Source: Streptomyces sp. MZ04
GTDB taxonomy: Bacteria > Actinomycetota > Actinomycetes > Streptomycetales > Streptomycetaceae
DNA length: 49,414 nucleotides
Assembly: GCF_004684775.1 (NCBI RefSeq)
Contig: NZ_SRIC01000031.1
Location: 1-49,414 of the forward strand
Reading direction: 5' to 3'
Shown one piece after another: positions 40,744 through 49,381 of this stretch. The notes under the pieces are model-generated. The model did not search any database. It had not been told where the DNA came from and worked only from the letters and a program-made list of their open reading frames with translations. The first letter of the stretch is position 1, and each line of letters begins with the position of its first letter. The translations under genes were made by a program, and so were the position numbers.

Positions 40744-43307
40744 TGCTGCGTCTCGCGCTCAAGACCCTGCGGTACCGCAAGGGCGGGTTCTTCGCGTCGC
40801 TGATCGCGCTGTTCGTCGGCGCCGTCGTCGTACAGAGCTGTGGTGGTCTGCTGGAGACCGGCATCCGAGCCAACGTCAAGGCCGAGCGGCTTGCCGCGGC
40901 GCCCGTCGTGGTGACCGGCAGCCAGGACTATCCCGACCACGCGGTCGGCACCGCGACCGATCCGATGACCGAGCGGGTGCTGCTGGACGAGGATCTGGTG
41001 GACGCCGTGGCCAAGGTGCCCGGTGTGGCCAAGGCCGTGCCGGACGTCTCGGTGCCGATCACCGCGCTGGCCGGCCGCCCGGCCGACGCGTCCGGGCACG
41101 GCTGGTCCAGCGCGGCGCTCTCGCCGTACAAGCTGGTCGCGGGTGCCAAGCCGGCCGCTTCCGGCCAGGTCGTGGTGGACAGCACCACCGCGAAAAAGCT
41201 GGGCTTGCGGCCGGGCGAGCGCCTGAAGGCATCGGTGCGCGGCAACCCGCAGGTCTTTCAGGTCAGCGGAATCGCCGAGAGCCGGACCGCGTCCGAGGCC
41301 GCGCTGCTGTTCTCCGACGACGAGGCCACTCGGCTGTACGACCGGCCCGGAAAGATCGACGACATCGGGGTGCTCGCCGCCCCGGGCACGGACCCGGCGA
41401 AGCTCGCCGACGCGGTCGGTGACGCCGTCGGGGACCGCGGTGCCCAGGTGCTGCACGGCAACGACCGGGGAGTCGCCGAGTTCCCGGACGCGATCGCCGG
41501 CAAGCAGAACCTGATCCCGACCGCGGGCGCGTTCGGCGGCCTTGCCACCATGGTCGCGATCTTCGTGGTGGGCAGCACCGTGGGCATGCTGATGCAGCAG
41601 CGCCGCCGGGAGATGGCACTGCTGCGCACGACCGGAGTCACGCCGGGGCAGTTGCGCCGCATGGTGATGGCGGAGACGTTCGTGATCGCGCTGCTCGCGG
41701 CCGGCCTGTCGATCCTGCCGGGGCGCTTCTTCGGTCGCTTCATGTACGACATCCTGGTCGACCAGGACCTGATCCCGGGCGAGATGATCTTCAGCCAGGG
41801 GCTCATCCCGCGGCTCGCCGGCTTCGGCGCCACGCTGTTCGCGGCACTGGCCGCCGCGTTCATCGCATCGCGCCGGGTGTCGAAGGTCCGGCCGACCGAG
41901 GCGATGGCCGAGGCGACGCTGCAGACCCGCTGGATCAGCCCGATCCGTATGGTCCTCGCGTTCCTGTTCCTGGGCGGTGCGACCGCGCTCGCGATCGTGA
42001 CGGCGTCGGTGATGACCGGGCCGATCGCGGCGAGCACGGCAGGGCCCGCCGCGATGCTGTGGGCGGTCGGGATCGCCCTGGTGGCCCCGGGCCTGTGCCG
42101 CTGGCTCGCGGCCGCGCTGCGTTGGCCGGTCGGCTGGTTCACCGGCCTTCCGGGGCGGATGGCGATGCTGAACGCGTCGGTGCGCAAGGTCCGCCTTGCA
42201 TCGGCGGTCATCCCGATCATGCTGGCGACCGGACTTGCCACGGCACTGATCTACCTGCAGACCAGTCAGGAGGCCGCCAGCAGCCGGGTGTTCGCCGAAG
42301 GCCTGAAGGCGGACGCCGTGGTCAGCTCACAGAACGGCGCTCTCCCGCCGTCGCTCGTGGACACGCTCTCCGGCCTGCCGCAGGTCGCCGGAGCGTCCGC
42401 TTCGGTGTCCGGCGGGGCGCGCCTGGAGAAGGTCCTCGGACCCGGCGAGGACGACAACGACAACATGGTGAAGCGTCGGGTCGAGCCGAGCCGGATCGAC
42501 CTGCAAGGGGTCACGGCGTCCGGCGCGCGGCAGACGATCGCCCGCCCGACGGTGCGGGGTGACTACGGACGCCTGACGGGCGACAGCATCGTGCTGCCCA
42601 CGGAAGTCCTGAAGGACGAGGGCAAGAAGGTCGGCGACCGCGTGAGGCTGCGCTGGGGCAACGGAGACGTGACCATGATGAAGGTCGTCGGATCGTTCTC
42701 CCCGCCCCGCGGGTTCGAGTACGCGATGGTGCCCGCGGCCGAGCTGCTGCCGCGCACGACGACCGGCGAACTGCCGCAGATCCTGGTGAAGGCGAAGCCG
42801 GGGGTGTCCTCATCGGACCTGGAGGCCGCCCTGCTGAAGGCGGCGGGCGATGTGCCCGGAGTCGTCGTCGCGGACCGCACGGAAGCGACCGCTGCGCACG
42901 AGGCGGGCGATGAGACAGGCCGGGTGGCGAGCTACCTGCTGGCCGCGGTGGTGGTCGGCTATGCGGTGATCGCGCTGATCAACTCGCTGATCGTGGCGAC
43001 CGCCGAGCGGCGGGGCGAGTTCGCGCTGCAACGGCTGATCGGCTCGACCCGCGGCCAGGTGATGTGGATGATGTCGGTCGAGGCGCTGGTGACGGCGCTG
43101 GTCGGGATCGTGCTCGGCACCGCGGCCGCCGCCGGGTCACTGGTCCCGTTCGGGGTGGCCCTCGACGGGTCGGTACTGCCCAGCGGACCCGGGTGGATCT
43201 ACCTGACGATCGTCGGGACCGCGGTGGCGCTGACATTCGCGACAATCTTGTTCCCGGCGTGGGCCGCGCTGCGGGCGAGGCCGGTGGAGGCCGCCGTCGC
43301 TCCATGA
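40743..43307 (+). CDS. FtsX/MacB-type ABC permease
   Basis: 854-residue membrane protein with two FtsX repeats. There is one N-terminal membrane segment (GGFFASLIALFVGAVVVQS), a large extracytoplasmic part, then membrane segments around 280, 330 and 370. A second half follows with another extracytoplasmic part and segments near 740, 790 and 830. The QQRRREMALLRTTGVTPGQLRRM and ERRGEFALQRLIGSTRGQV segments are the paired FtsX cytoplasmic motifs. The start is taken at 40743, overlapping the ATPase stop. It should form, with that ATPase, an efflux or resistance pump or a mechanotransmission complex. Confidence 0.9.
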   Translation: MLRLALKTLRYRKGGFFASLIALFVGAVVVQSCGGLLETGIRANVKAERLAAAPVVVTGSQDYPDHAVGTATDPMTERVLLDEDLVDAVAKVPGVAKAVPDVSVPITALAGRPADASGHGWSSAALSPYKLVAGAKPAASGQVVVDSTTAKKLGLRPGERLKASVRGNPQVFQVSGIAESRTASEAALLFSDDEATRLYDRPGKIDDIGVLAAPGTDPAKLADAVGDAVGDRGAQVLHGNDRGVAEFPDAIAGKQNLIPTAGAFGGLATMVAIFVVGSTVGMLMQQRRREMALLRTTGVTPGQLRRMVMAETFVIALLAAGLSILPGRFFGRFMYDILVDQDLIPGEMIFSQGLIPRLAGFGATLFAALAAAFIASRRVSKVRPTEAMAEATLQTRWISPIRMVLAFLFLGGATALAIVTASVMTGPIAASTAGPAAMLWAVGIALVAPGLCRWLAAALRWPVGWFTGLPGRMAMLNASVRKVRLASAVIPIMLATGLATALIYLQTSQEAASSRVFAEGLKADAVVSSQNGALPPSLVDTLSGLPQVAGASASVSGGARLEKVLGPGEDDNDNMVKRRVEPSRIDLQGVTASGARQTIARPTVRGDYGRLTGDSIVLPTEVLKDEGKKVGDRVRLRWGNGDVTMMKVVGSFSPPRGFEYAMVPAAELLPRTTTGELPQILVKAKPGVSSSDLEAALLKAAGDVPGVVVADRTEATAAHEAGDETGRVASYLLAAVVVGYAVIALINSLIVATAERRGEFALQRLIGSTRGQVMWMMSVEALVTALVGIVLGTAAAAGSLVPFGVALDGSVLPSGPGWIYLTIVGTAVALTFATILFPAWAALRARPVEAAVAP

Positions 43308-43342
43308 CCGGGGCCGGCCGGGCCCCCCTCCGCCCGGCCGGA

Positions 43343-43397
43343 CCCCGACTGTGCGGCAGACCCGGCGAGTTGGCCGGGGTCTGCCGCACAGTCGGGG
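43343..43397. terminator. Bidirectional hairpin between convergent genes
   Basis: Perfect 21-bp stem: left arm 43343-43363, right arm 43377-43397, with a 13-base loop that can pair further. It sits between the FtsX-like gene (+) and the LysR gene (-), 36 and 23 bases from their stops, and could end transcription both ways. Confidence 0.85.
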
Positions 43398-43419
43398 CCC
43401 TGCTCAAAGCCGTATGAGC

Positions 43420-44409
43420 TCAAAAGCCGTAGGAGCTTTCCGCCGTCACCATGCGCGACGGGTCAGGGACCTCCGACTGTCCGTCGGTCGGGTCGCCCAG
43501 CCACGATCGATAGCTCGGAAAGGACCGTGCATATTGGTAGTAGTAACGGCGGATGATCTCCACAAGCCGACGTGCGGTACCGCAGCTCATCGCGTCCTTG
43601 TGCCACACCAGTGTCAGCTCCGTGTACTGGGTGTCGGCCAGTGGCACGATGCGGACGTCGGACGTGGCGCCGGTCAGCGGGGTGAGGGCGGCCGCGCCGA
43701 CATGCCGCACCCAGCTCATGGCCTCGTGAAATCCCCCCGCATGGTGCGAGACGCTGCGATCGCGCCGGCCCAGACCGTCGAGCAGATGTCGCTCGACGGG
43801 AGAGAACCAGTGCTGTCGGGCATAGCCGATCCAGCACAGATCTTCCAACTGCGCGGCGCCCAGGACGCCGTGATCCGCGAGCGGGTGGCGGACCGGCAGC
43901 GCGAGCCAGACCGGATCGCGCACGATCGTCGCCTTGGCGAGGTCGCTGTCGGAGAGTTCGATCGGGACGATCGAGCCCATGCTCGACACCATCGCCGCGC
44001 CGAGCGCACCTCGCCGCAATGTGTCGACGGCGTCGGCCGAGAGGATCGTCTCGGTCTGCACGTCGACCTTGGGAAGCAGCGACCGCAGCGCACCGCGCAG
44101 GGTCGGCGGTGTCCACTCGGCGGTCCCGAACCGCAGTACGCCGGAGGTGTCGACGGCCGCCTCGGCGATGACCGCGTCAGCCTGTTCCGCAAGCGCGGCG
44201 AGCATGGGGATCACACGCTCTCCGAGCGGTGTGGGCGTGACGCCGCTCCGGGAGCGGACGAACAGGCTCCCACCAACGGCCTTCTCGATTCTGCGCAATT
44301 GAGCCGAAAGGCTCGGTTGCGGTATGCCGATCTTCATCGCGGCTTTAGACAGGCTTCCCGTCGCATTTATCATTTCGACGACACGTGCATGCCGCACTTC
44401 TATCTCCAT
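43420..44409 (-). CDS. LysR-family transcriptional regulator
   Basis: 329-residue LysR regulator. The N-terminal winged helix is clear (VRHARVVEMINATGSLSKAAMKIGIPQPSLSAQLRRIEKAVGGSLFVRS), followed by a periplasmic-binding-type effector domain (LALPVRHPL typical). The C-terminus is longer than usual, with a YYYQYARSFPSYRSW segment. It is divergent from the TetR gene across a 280-bp gap. Targets and effector are unknown; cluster control is inferred from position. Confidence 0.93.
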   Translation of the reverse strand: MEIEVRHARVVEMINATGSLSKAAMKIGIPQPSLSAQLRRIEKAVGGSLFVRSRSGVTPTPLGERVIPMLAALAEQADAVIAEAAVDTSGVLRFGTAEWTPPTLRGALRSLLPKVDVQTETILSADAVDTLRRGALGAAMVSSMGSIVPIELSDSDLAKATIVRDPVWLALPVRHPLADHGVLGAAQLEDLCWIGYARQHWFSPVERHLLDGLGRRDRSVSHHAGGFHEAMSWVRHVGAAALTPLTGATSDVRIVPLADTQYTELTLVWHKDAMSCGTARRLVEIIRRYYYQYARSFPSYRSWLGDPTDGQSEVPDPSRMVTAESSYGF

Positions 44410-44593
44410 GCCCCCGTGCCTTCCTCATGGCAGCCATCATGCTGATACGAGCAAGCGATGCACCGTTCGGCCCCCCGTGGCCATTGGAGCGGAATTCATT
44501 GGGTCGAGCGAGGGCGCAACCCTTCGACGACCAGGGCGCGGATGACAACAGCGGGACGCTGCCGCGATGCTGTGGCTTCCAGAGACCCCACGC

Positions 44594-44619
44594 CATAATA
44601 ATAATGAGGTTTATTTTTG
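44594..44619. promoter_or_regulatory. AT-rich partial dyad between LysR and TetR genes
   Basis: A 26-bp AT-rich island (ATAATAATAATGAGG then TTTATTTTTG) in otherwise GC-rich DNA, with partial AATAAT/TTTATT symmetry, about 70 bases before the TetR start and 185 before the LysR start. It may be a shared promoter or operator for one or both regulators. The remainder of the 44410-44689 gap shows nothing definite. Confidence 0.4.
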
Positions 44620-44689
44620 CAAGGGTTTTCGCGCAGCCGCCAGTTGATCACGGCCACTGGGCGCCCCCTCTGCAGAAAGGATCACGGCG

Positions 44690-45322
44690 ATGCAACCAAG
44701 GGCAGCCCGTACCCGCCAGGCCTTAGTCAGCGCGGCGGCCGACGAGTTCGACCGGAACGGATACAGCGGGGCGTCCATGCCGCGCGTCTGCCGCGCCGCC
44801 GGCGTATCGGTCGGTGCGCTGACCTTCCACTTCTCCGGCAAGGAAGAGCTCGCGGTCGCGGTCCGGGAGCAGGGCGGTGCCGCCACCATGACGGCGGTCG
44901 CTGCGGTCACGGCGCGCTGTGAGGAGGCGGTCCAGACGGTGGTCTCGCTGACGCTGGCGCTGACCGGGCTGCTCGAGAACGACGTGGCCGTACGCGCGGC
45001 CGCCCGACTGGCGCGGGAGCTGCCCGGGGCACCGGACTGGTTCTCGGCCTGGGTGCCCGCGATCCATCAGCAGCTGCGGAACGCCCGTGGAGGCCAACCG
45101 GCCTCTGTCGCCGACCGGGCGGCGGTCGCCGCCCTGGCCACGCACCTGGTCACCGGTGCCGAGATCGCCATTCGGCAGCGGGCGCGCAGACACAGCATCA
45201 CCGCCGGCCAGTCGGTCGCCGAGCTGACCCGGATCTGGGAGATGGTCCGCGGCGGGTTCGCCGCATCAGCACCGTGTCAGGGCGGGCGAGCAGTGTGGGG
45301 ATCGCCAGGACACCCCATGTGA
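44690..45322 (+). CDS. TetR-family regulator, gamma-butyrolactone-receptor-like
   Basis: 210-residue TetR protein. The N-terminal helix-turn-helix (ARTRQALVSAAADEFDRNGY, VCRAAGVSVGALTFHFSGKEELA) resembles ArpA/ScbR receptors more than drug-efflux TetRs, from memory. Such receptors repress cluster activators until a gamma-butyrolactone binds. ATG 44690 has AAAGGA 10 bases upstream. Codon 12 is TTA. The SbnB-like gene follows 22 bases later. It could equally be a pseudo-receptor that binds the product; no butyrolactone synthase gene is present here. Confidence 0.88.
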   Translation: MQPRAARTRQALVSAAADEFDRNGYSGASMPRVCRAAGVSVGALTFHFSGKEELAVAVREQGGAATMTAVAAVTARCEEAVQTVVSLTLALTGLLENDVAVRAAARLARELPGAPDWFSAWVPAIHQQLRNARGGQPASVADRAAVAALATHLVTGAEIAIRQRARRHSITAGQSVAELTRIWEMVRGGFAASAPCQGGRAVWGSPGHPM

Positions 45323-45344
45323 TTCGCCCGCTGTGAGGTCAGAG

Positions 45345-46421
45345 ATGGATCAGTTGAGCATCCCGCCGTTCGCCGTGATCGGGGGCGCCCAGGTGCACCA
45401 CGTCCTCGACGGAAACGAAGCGCACACCGTCGAGTTGATCGAGGAGGCGTATCGGCTGCACGGCCACGGAGAGACCGTCAACCCGTCGTCCTACTTCCTG
45501 CGCTTCCCCGACCGGCCGGCCTCGCGCATCATCGCGCTTCCCGCATCGGTCGGCGGCCCCGCTCCGGTCGACGGTCTGAAGTGGATATCGAGCTTCCCCG
45601 ACAACGTCCGGGTGGGCATACCCCGGGCCTCCGCCGTGCTGATCCTCAATGACCCCCGCACCGGCTACCCGTTGGCCTGCCTCGAGTCCTCCATCATCAG
45701 CGCCGAGCGCACCGCCGCCTCCGCCGCGCTCGCGGCCGACCGTCTGACCCGCAGCCGGACCAGGCCGCGGCGCGCGGGTTTCTTCGGCGCCGGGCTGATC
45801 GCGCGTCACATCTTCCAGCACCTCGTGGGCAACGGCTGGGAGTTCGACGAGATCAGCGTCTTCGATGTGTCCGCGGAGTACGCCGCCGCTTTCCGCGATT
45901 ACCTGGCCCGATCGTCGCCCGGCACCCGACTGGTCGTCAGGGAGTCCCCCGAGGAGCTCGTGCGCTCCGCCGACCTGCTGGTCCTCGCCACGGTCGCGGC
46001 CACGCCCCATCTGACCGATCCCGAGTGGTTCGCGCACGGTCCGGTCGTGCTGCACATCTCCCTGCGCGACCTGGCGCCCGAGGTGATCCTGGCGGCCGTC
46101 AACATCCTCGACGACGTCGAGCACTGCCTCAAGGCCGACACCTCACCCCATCTGACCGAACAGGCCACCGGGGGCCGCGAGTTCATCGCCGGAACGCTCG
46201 ACGACGTACTCACCGGCCGACTCGACGTTCCCGCCGACCGGACCGTGGTCTTCTCCCCGTTCGGCCTCGGGGTGCTCGACCTCGTGCTCGGGCGGTACGT
46301 CTACGACGAGCTGCGGTCCAAGGGTGAACTCGACTTCGTGGACGGGTTCTTCCACGAGACCGACCGTCATGCGATGCCCGCCCCGTCGGGCACCGGCCGG
46401 AGTCGTCCGCGACGTCCGTGA
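45345..46421 (+). CDS. SbnB-type dehydrogenase for 2,3-diaminopropionate
   Basis: 358-residue member of the ornithine cyclodeaminase/mu-crystallin family. In the SbnA/SbnB route the SbnB enzyme oxidatively cleaves N-(2-amino-2-carboxyethyl)-L-glutamate with NAD+ to give L-Dap and 2-oxoglutarate. Seen: the substrate-side KWISSFPDN segment, the nucleotide-binding GFFGAGLIARH, and the family segments ILNDPRTGYPLACLESSIISAERTAA and SLRDLAPE. ATG 45345 is preferred over GTG 45333 because GAGGT lies just upstream. It sits apart from the SbnA-like gene (17726), between two regulators. Together they strongly suggest that Dap is a building block. Confidence 0.88.
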   Translation: MDQLSIPPFAVIGGAQVHHVLDGNEAHTVELIEEAYRLHGHGETVNPSSYFLRFPDRPASRIIALPASVGGPAPVDGLKWISSFPDNVRVGIPRASAVLILNDPRTGYPLACLESSIISAERTAASAALAADRLTRSRTRPRRAGFFGAGLIARHIFQHLVGNGWEFDEISVFDVSAEYAAAFRDYLARSSPGTRLVVRESPEELVRSADLLVLATVAATPHLTDPEWFAHGPVVLHISLRDLAPEVILAAVNILDDVEHCLKADTSPHLTEQATGGREFIAGTLDDVLTGRLDVPADRTVVFSPFGLGVLDLVLGRYVYDELRSKGELDFVDGFFHETDRHAMPAPSGTGRSRPRRP

Positions 46422-46548
46422 TCAATTTCCCGTAGCACCGCACCATACCGTTGCATCCGACGCGCGCGGCTCATCAGGTATGTCCTTGATCTGGCCACCA
46501 GGAGGCAGAATTCGACCCGTTCATTTGGTCGATTCCTGGAGGGGGATC

Positions 46549-47331
46549 ATGCAGTTCGGGGTGCTTGGGCCACTGGAAATATCGACCGCCGAAAAGAAAC
46601 AACCATTGGCCTCCAGACGGGCCGGAATGGTACTCGCGCTCTTAGCGTTATCCCCCGGGAGGGTGATTTCATTCGAGCAACTCATAGATGAATTATGGGC
46701 GGACCGGAACATGGCCAATGCGCGCAATGCTTTGCACGCGCACATAGTCCGAATCCGGAGGGCGATGTCGGCCACCTGTCCGGGGGGTGGCAAGAGGCTT
46801 CGTACAACCCGCAACGGCTATGTCCTTGACGTGCCCGCCGACGCGGTGGACGCGGTCCGCTTTTCCTCGCTCGCCGATTCCGGCCACGAACTCGTGACGG
46901 ACGATCCTGCCGCCGCCTACCGCCTGCTGGTGGAGGCGCTGAGCCTGTGGCGCGGACCGGCGCTGATGGAGGCGCGGGACGGAGTGCGCTGCCGGATCAG
47001 CGCCGCGGATCTCGAGGAGTGCAGGCTCACCGCCTATGAGGACCTGACGGAGATCCGGCTGTCCGCGGGCCTTGGGCGGGTCGCCATCCCCGAGCTGCGG
47101 CAGCTGGCGGAACGGCACATGGAACGCGAGCGGCTCACCGAGCTGTTCATGCTCGCGCTGTACCGCGAGGGCCGGCAGTCGGAGGCACTGGCCGTCTTCC
47201 ATGAGGCGCGTCGGCGGCTCGCCGACGGTCTGGGAGTGGAGCCCGGTCGCTCCATGCGCCGACTGCATCAGGCGATTCTCCAGCAGGCGGAGGTGCTGGG
47301 AGAGCCGCGGGGAGTCACGCAGGGTTGTTGA
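46549..47331 (+). CDS. SARP-family pathway activator
   Basis: 260-residue Streptomyces antibiotic regulatory protein. N-terminal OmpR-like DNA-binding domain (FGVLGPLEI, ALLALSPGRVISFEQLIDELW, HAHIVRIRRAM, GYVLDVP) and a bacterial transcriptional activation domain (DAVRFSSLADSG to LGVEPGRSMRRLHQAIL). The start is set at ATG 46549 behind GGAGGGGG. Codons 32, 34 and 49 are TTA, so it should be bldA-dependent. SARPs bind direct heptads 11 bp apart, such as those found at 17531 and 39668, making it the leading candidate to activate the halogenase, SbnA and MacB units. The 46422-46548 gap upstream shows no clear site. Confidence 0.93.
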   Translation: MQFGVLGPLEISTAEKKQPLASRRAGMVLALLALSPGRVISFEQLIDELWADRNMANARNALHAHIVRIRRAMSATCPGGGKRLRTTRNGYVLDVPADAVDAVRFSSLADSGHELVTDDPAAAYRLLVEALSLWRGPALMEARDGVRCRISAADLEECRLTAYEDLTEIRLSAGLGRVAIPELRQLAERHMERERLTELFMLALYREGRQSEALAVFHEARRRLADGLGVEPGRSMRRLHQAILQQAEVLGEPRGVTQGC

Positions 47332-47461
47332 GCACACACGATCTTCACGTCACCGACTCCCGCTGCAAATCAGTCGGGCGTTGACAAGTGGAGGCTCTCG
47401 GTGTGCCCAATTACACGTAATGGAGCATCAGTTCCCGTACGTGGATGAGCAGTTCATCGAT

Positions 47462-47515
47462 ACCGACACGACCGACACCACCGACACGACCTACACCACC
47501 GACACCACCGACACC
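47462..47515. repeat. 9-bp tandem repeat (6 copies), intergenic
   Basis: Six units of ACCGACACC/ACCGACACG (one ACCTACACC) in the SARP/Asp-A gap. It is the same unit length as the in-frame arrays of the leftward NRPS genes, but here outside any confident gene. Confidence 0.9.
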
Positions 47516-47721
47516 TTGATGGGGTGCGCGCGCTGTTTTCGCGAGCGCGAGCGCGAGCGCCCGGTGGCGGTGGTGGCGGCGGTCTGCGACCGAGAGTGAG
47601 CCAGAGCCGCCGAGAGGGCCACAGTTCAGCCCAATGCCCCGACCTGACACGGGAGTTGAGGCAGTCCAGCTCCATGGACGCAGCACTAGTATGGGCCTCT
47701 GTAAGTCCACGACTATTACCT

Positions 47722-47741
47722 GTGGAACTTGCCGGTTCCAC
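47722..47741. promoter_or_regulatory. Palindrome GTGGAAC-N6-GTTCCAC before the Asp-A gene
   Basis: Perfect 7-bp inverted repeat with a 6-base centre, ending 5 bases before the GGAGG ribosome-binding site of the next gene. It could be an operator or an mRNA hairpin limiting ribosome access. Confidence 0.5.
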
Positions 47742-47756
47742 GCCGCGGAGGCTTTC

Positions 47757-49346
47757 GTGTCAGGTGAACACACGGTTGAACACACGGTGATGGAGCTTTT
47801 CCAGCAGCAGGCGGCTCGGTGGCCGGACCGCCCTGCCCTGGTCGGCGACGGCGGACGTCTGACCTATGCGGAGCTGGACCGCGCGACAGCAGGCGTCGCG
47901 CATGCCCTCGTCGCCCAGGGAGCGACGACGGACGAGCCGGTGGCTGTGCTGGCCGTCCGCGGAACTGAGCAATTAGTCGCGTTACTGGGCGTACTGCGCT
48001 CCGGTGCTCCGTACGTCTGCCTCGACGTGGAACAACCGCAGAGCAGGATGACCGCACAGCTGTCCGACTCACGGGCCCGCATCCTGCTCACCGATCGACC
48101 GCAGCCGGGATTCACCGGGACAGCACTCCGGCTCGGCAATCTGCCGCAGGCGCCAGCAGTCCGCCCCCAACCTCCCGCGCCTGTCGATCTGGCCTGTGTC
48201 GTCTACACGTCGGGGTCGACCGGCGCCCCCAAGGGCGTGGCGGTGACCCACGGCGGACTGGCGAACTACTCCCGCCATGTGGTGTCCCTGCTGGGCTGCG
48301 CCGACGAGCCCAGATCGTTCGCCAGCGTCACGAGCCTGGCCACCGACCTCGGGAACACCGCCGTGTTCCCCGCGCTGCTCTCCGGCGGCTGCGTCCACCT
48401 CGTACCGCCTGAAGTGGTACTTGATCCGGTGCGGTTCGCGGACTACGCACGCACCCAGGCCATCGACTACCTGAAGATCACCCCCTCGCATCTGGCGGCG
48501 CTCCTGAGCTTCACGGACACCGACGTACTGCCGCATGAGGCGCTGCTCCTGGGAGGCGAGGCACTGTCCTGGGACCTTGTCGACAAGGTCCGGGCCCGGA
48601 CCCGGACCCGGGGCCGGTGCCGGATCATCAACCACTACGGGCCGACTGAGACGACGATCGGTTCGCTGACGTACGAGGTGGGGCCGGCGGAGGCGGCGCG
48701 GCGCCCAGGAGCGACGGTGCCCATAGGCCGCCCGATCGCCGCCACGGAGATCCGGGTGGTCGACGCCAGGCTCGAGCGCGTCCCGGACGGTACGACGGGC
48801 GAGCTGCTGATCTCGGGCGCCGGTCTCGCGCGGGGCTACTGGGGGTCGCCGGAGCAGACCAAGGACCGCTTCATATCCCTCGACGACGGCACCCGGGCCT
48901 ACCGGACGGGCGACCGCGTGCGCTGCCTCGACGACGGGTCGGTGGAGTTCCTCGGGAGGCTCGACCAGCAGCTCAAGATCCGCGGTCACCGAGTGGAGCC
49001 GGCCGAGATCGAGGCCGCGCTATGTCTCCACCCGGCGGTGGCCCGTGCCGCGGTCACGCCGGTTCGCGACGGCGTGGGGCAACAGATCCTGGCTGCCTTC
49101 GTGGTCCCGGCGACCGCTGCCGCGCCGAGCGTCAGGGACCTGAGGGTTCATCTGAGCGGGCTGCTGCCGCCGCACATGGTGCCGTCGAGTGCGGAGATCG
49201 TCCCCGCACTGCCCTTCACACTGAGCGGCAAGCTGGACCGCCACGCCACCGTCCCCTTACCCAGCACGATCCAGCCCCAAGCCGCCGGCACGGCCAGGCT
49301 GACGACACCCGGCCCACCGCACCGCCAGGGGCCCGCACCCGGCTGA
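47757..49346 (+). CDS. Stand-alone NRPS adenylation domain, aspartate-type pocket
   Basis: 529-residue adenylation enzyme without C, T or TE domains. Cores seen: YTSGSTGAPKG, NHYGPTETT, GELLISG, YRTGDR, SGKLDR (catalytic Lys). The pocket read against GrsA is D-L-T-K-L-G-H-I-G-K, one residue from the classical Asp code DLTKVGHIGK, so L-Asp or a close derivative is the likely substrate. Its carrier partner is not obvious: every module in the window has its own A domain. GTG 47757 has GGAGG 5 bases upstream. The longer frame from 47634 has no family sequence. Codons 73 and 76 are TTA. The tail after the Lys is Pro-rich and ends without a carrier. Confidence 0.9.
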   Translation: MSGEHTVEHTVMELFQQQAARWPDRPALVGDGGRLTYAELDRATAGVAHALVAQGATTDEPVAVLAVRGTEQLVALLGVLRSGAPYVCLDVEQPQSRMTAQLSDSRARILLTDRPQPGFTGTALRLGNLPQAPAVRPQPPAPVDLACVVYTSGSTGAPKGVAVTHGGLANYSRHVVSLLGCADEPRSFASVTSLATDLGNTAVFPALLSGGCVHLVPPEVVLDPVRFADYARTQAIDYLKITPSHLAALLSFTDTDVLPHEALLLGGEALSWDLVDKVRARTRTRGRCRIINHYGPTETTIGSLTYEVGPAEAARRPGATVPIGRPIAATEIRVVDARLERVPDGTTGELLISGAGLARGYWGSPEQTKDRFISLDDGTRAYRTGDRVRCLDDGSVEFLGRLDQQLKIRGHRVEPAEIEAALCLHPAVARAAVTPVRDGVGQQILAAFVVPATAAAPSVRDLRVHLSGLLPPHMVPSSAEIVPALPFTLSGKLDRHATVPLPSTIQPQAAGTARLTTPGPPHRQGPAPG

Positions 49347-49351
49347 ACCCC

Positions 49352-49381
49352 CAGCCGGGAGGCCGGGCGGCGTCCCGGCTG
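49352..49381 (+). terminator. Hairpin after the Asp-A gene
   Basis: CAGCCGGGA (49352-49360) pairs with TCCCGGCTG (49373-49381) around a 12-base GC-rich loop, starting 5 bases after the stop. No T-run. The remaining 33 bases to the window end show nothing recognisable. Confidence 0.7.

Larger units (their letters stand above)
47332..47756. other. 425-bp gap between SARP and Asp-A genes
   Basis: No convincing gene. It contains the ACCGACACC repeat array (47462-47515), a low-complexity GCGAGCGCGAGC stretch near 47540-47560, and a GTGGAAC/GTTCCAC palindrome just before the next ribosome-binding site. A 59-codon frame (47420-47599) spans the repeat but lacks a ribosome-binding site. Confidence 0.75.

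Noticed and set aside
47420..47599. 59-codon frame MEHQFPYVDEQF... with a Thr-Asp-Thr repeat, considered as a precursor peptide
   Set aside because: No ribosome-binding site, composition dictated by the 9-bp repeat and a GCGAGC run, and no peptide-processing genes nearby.
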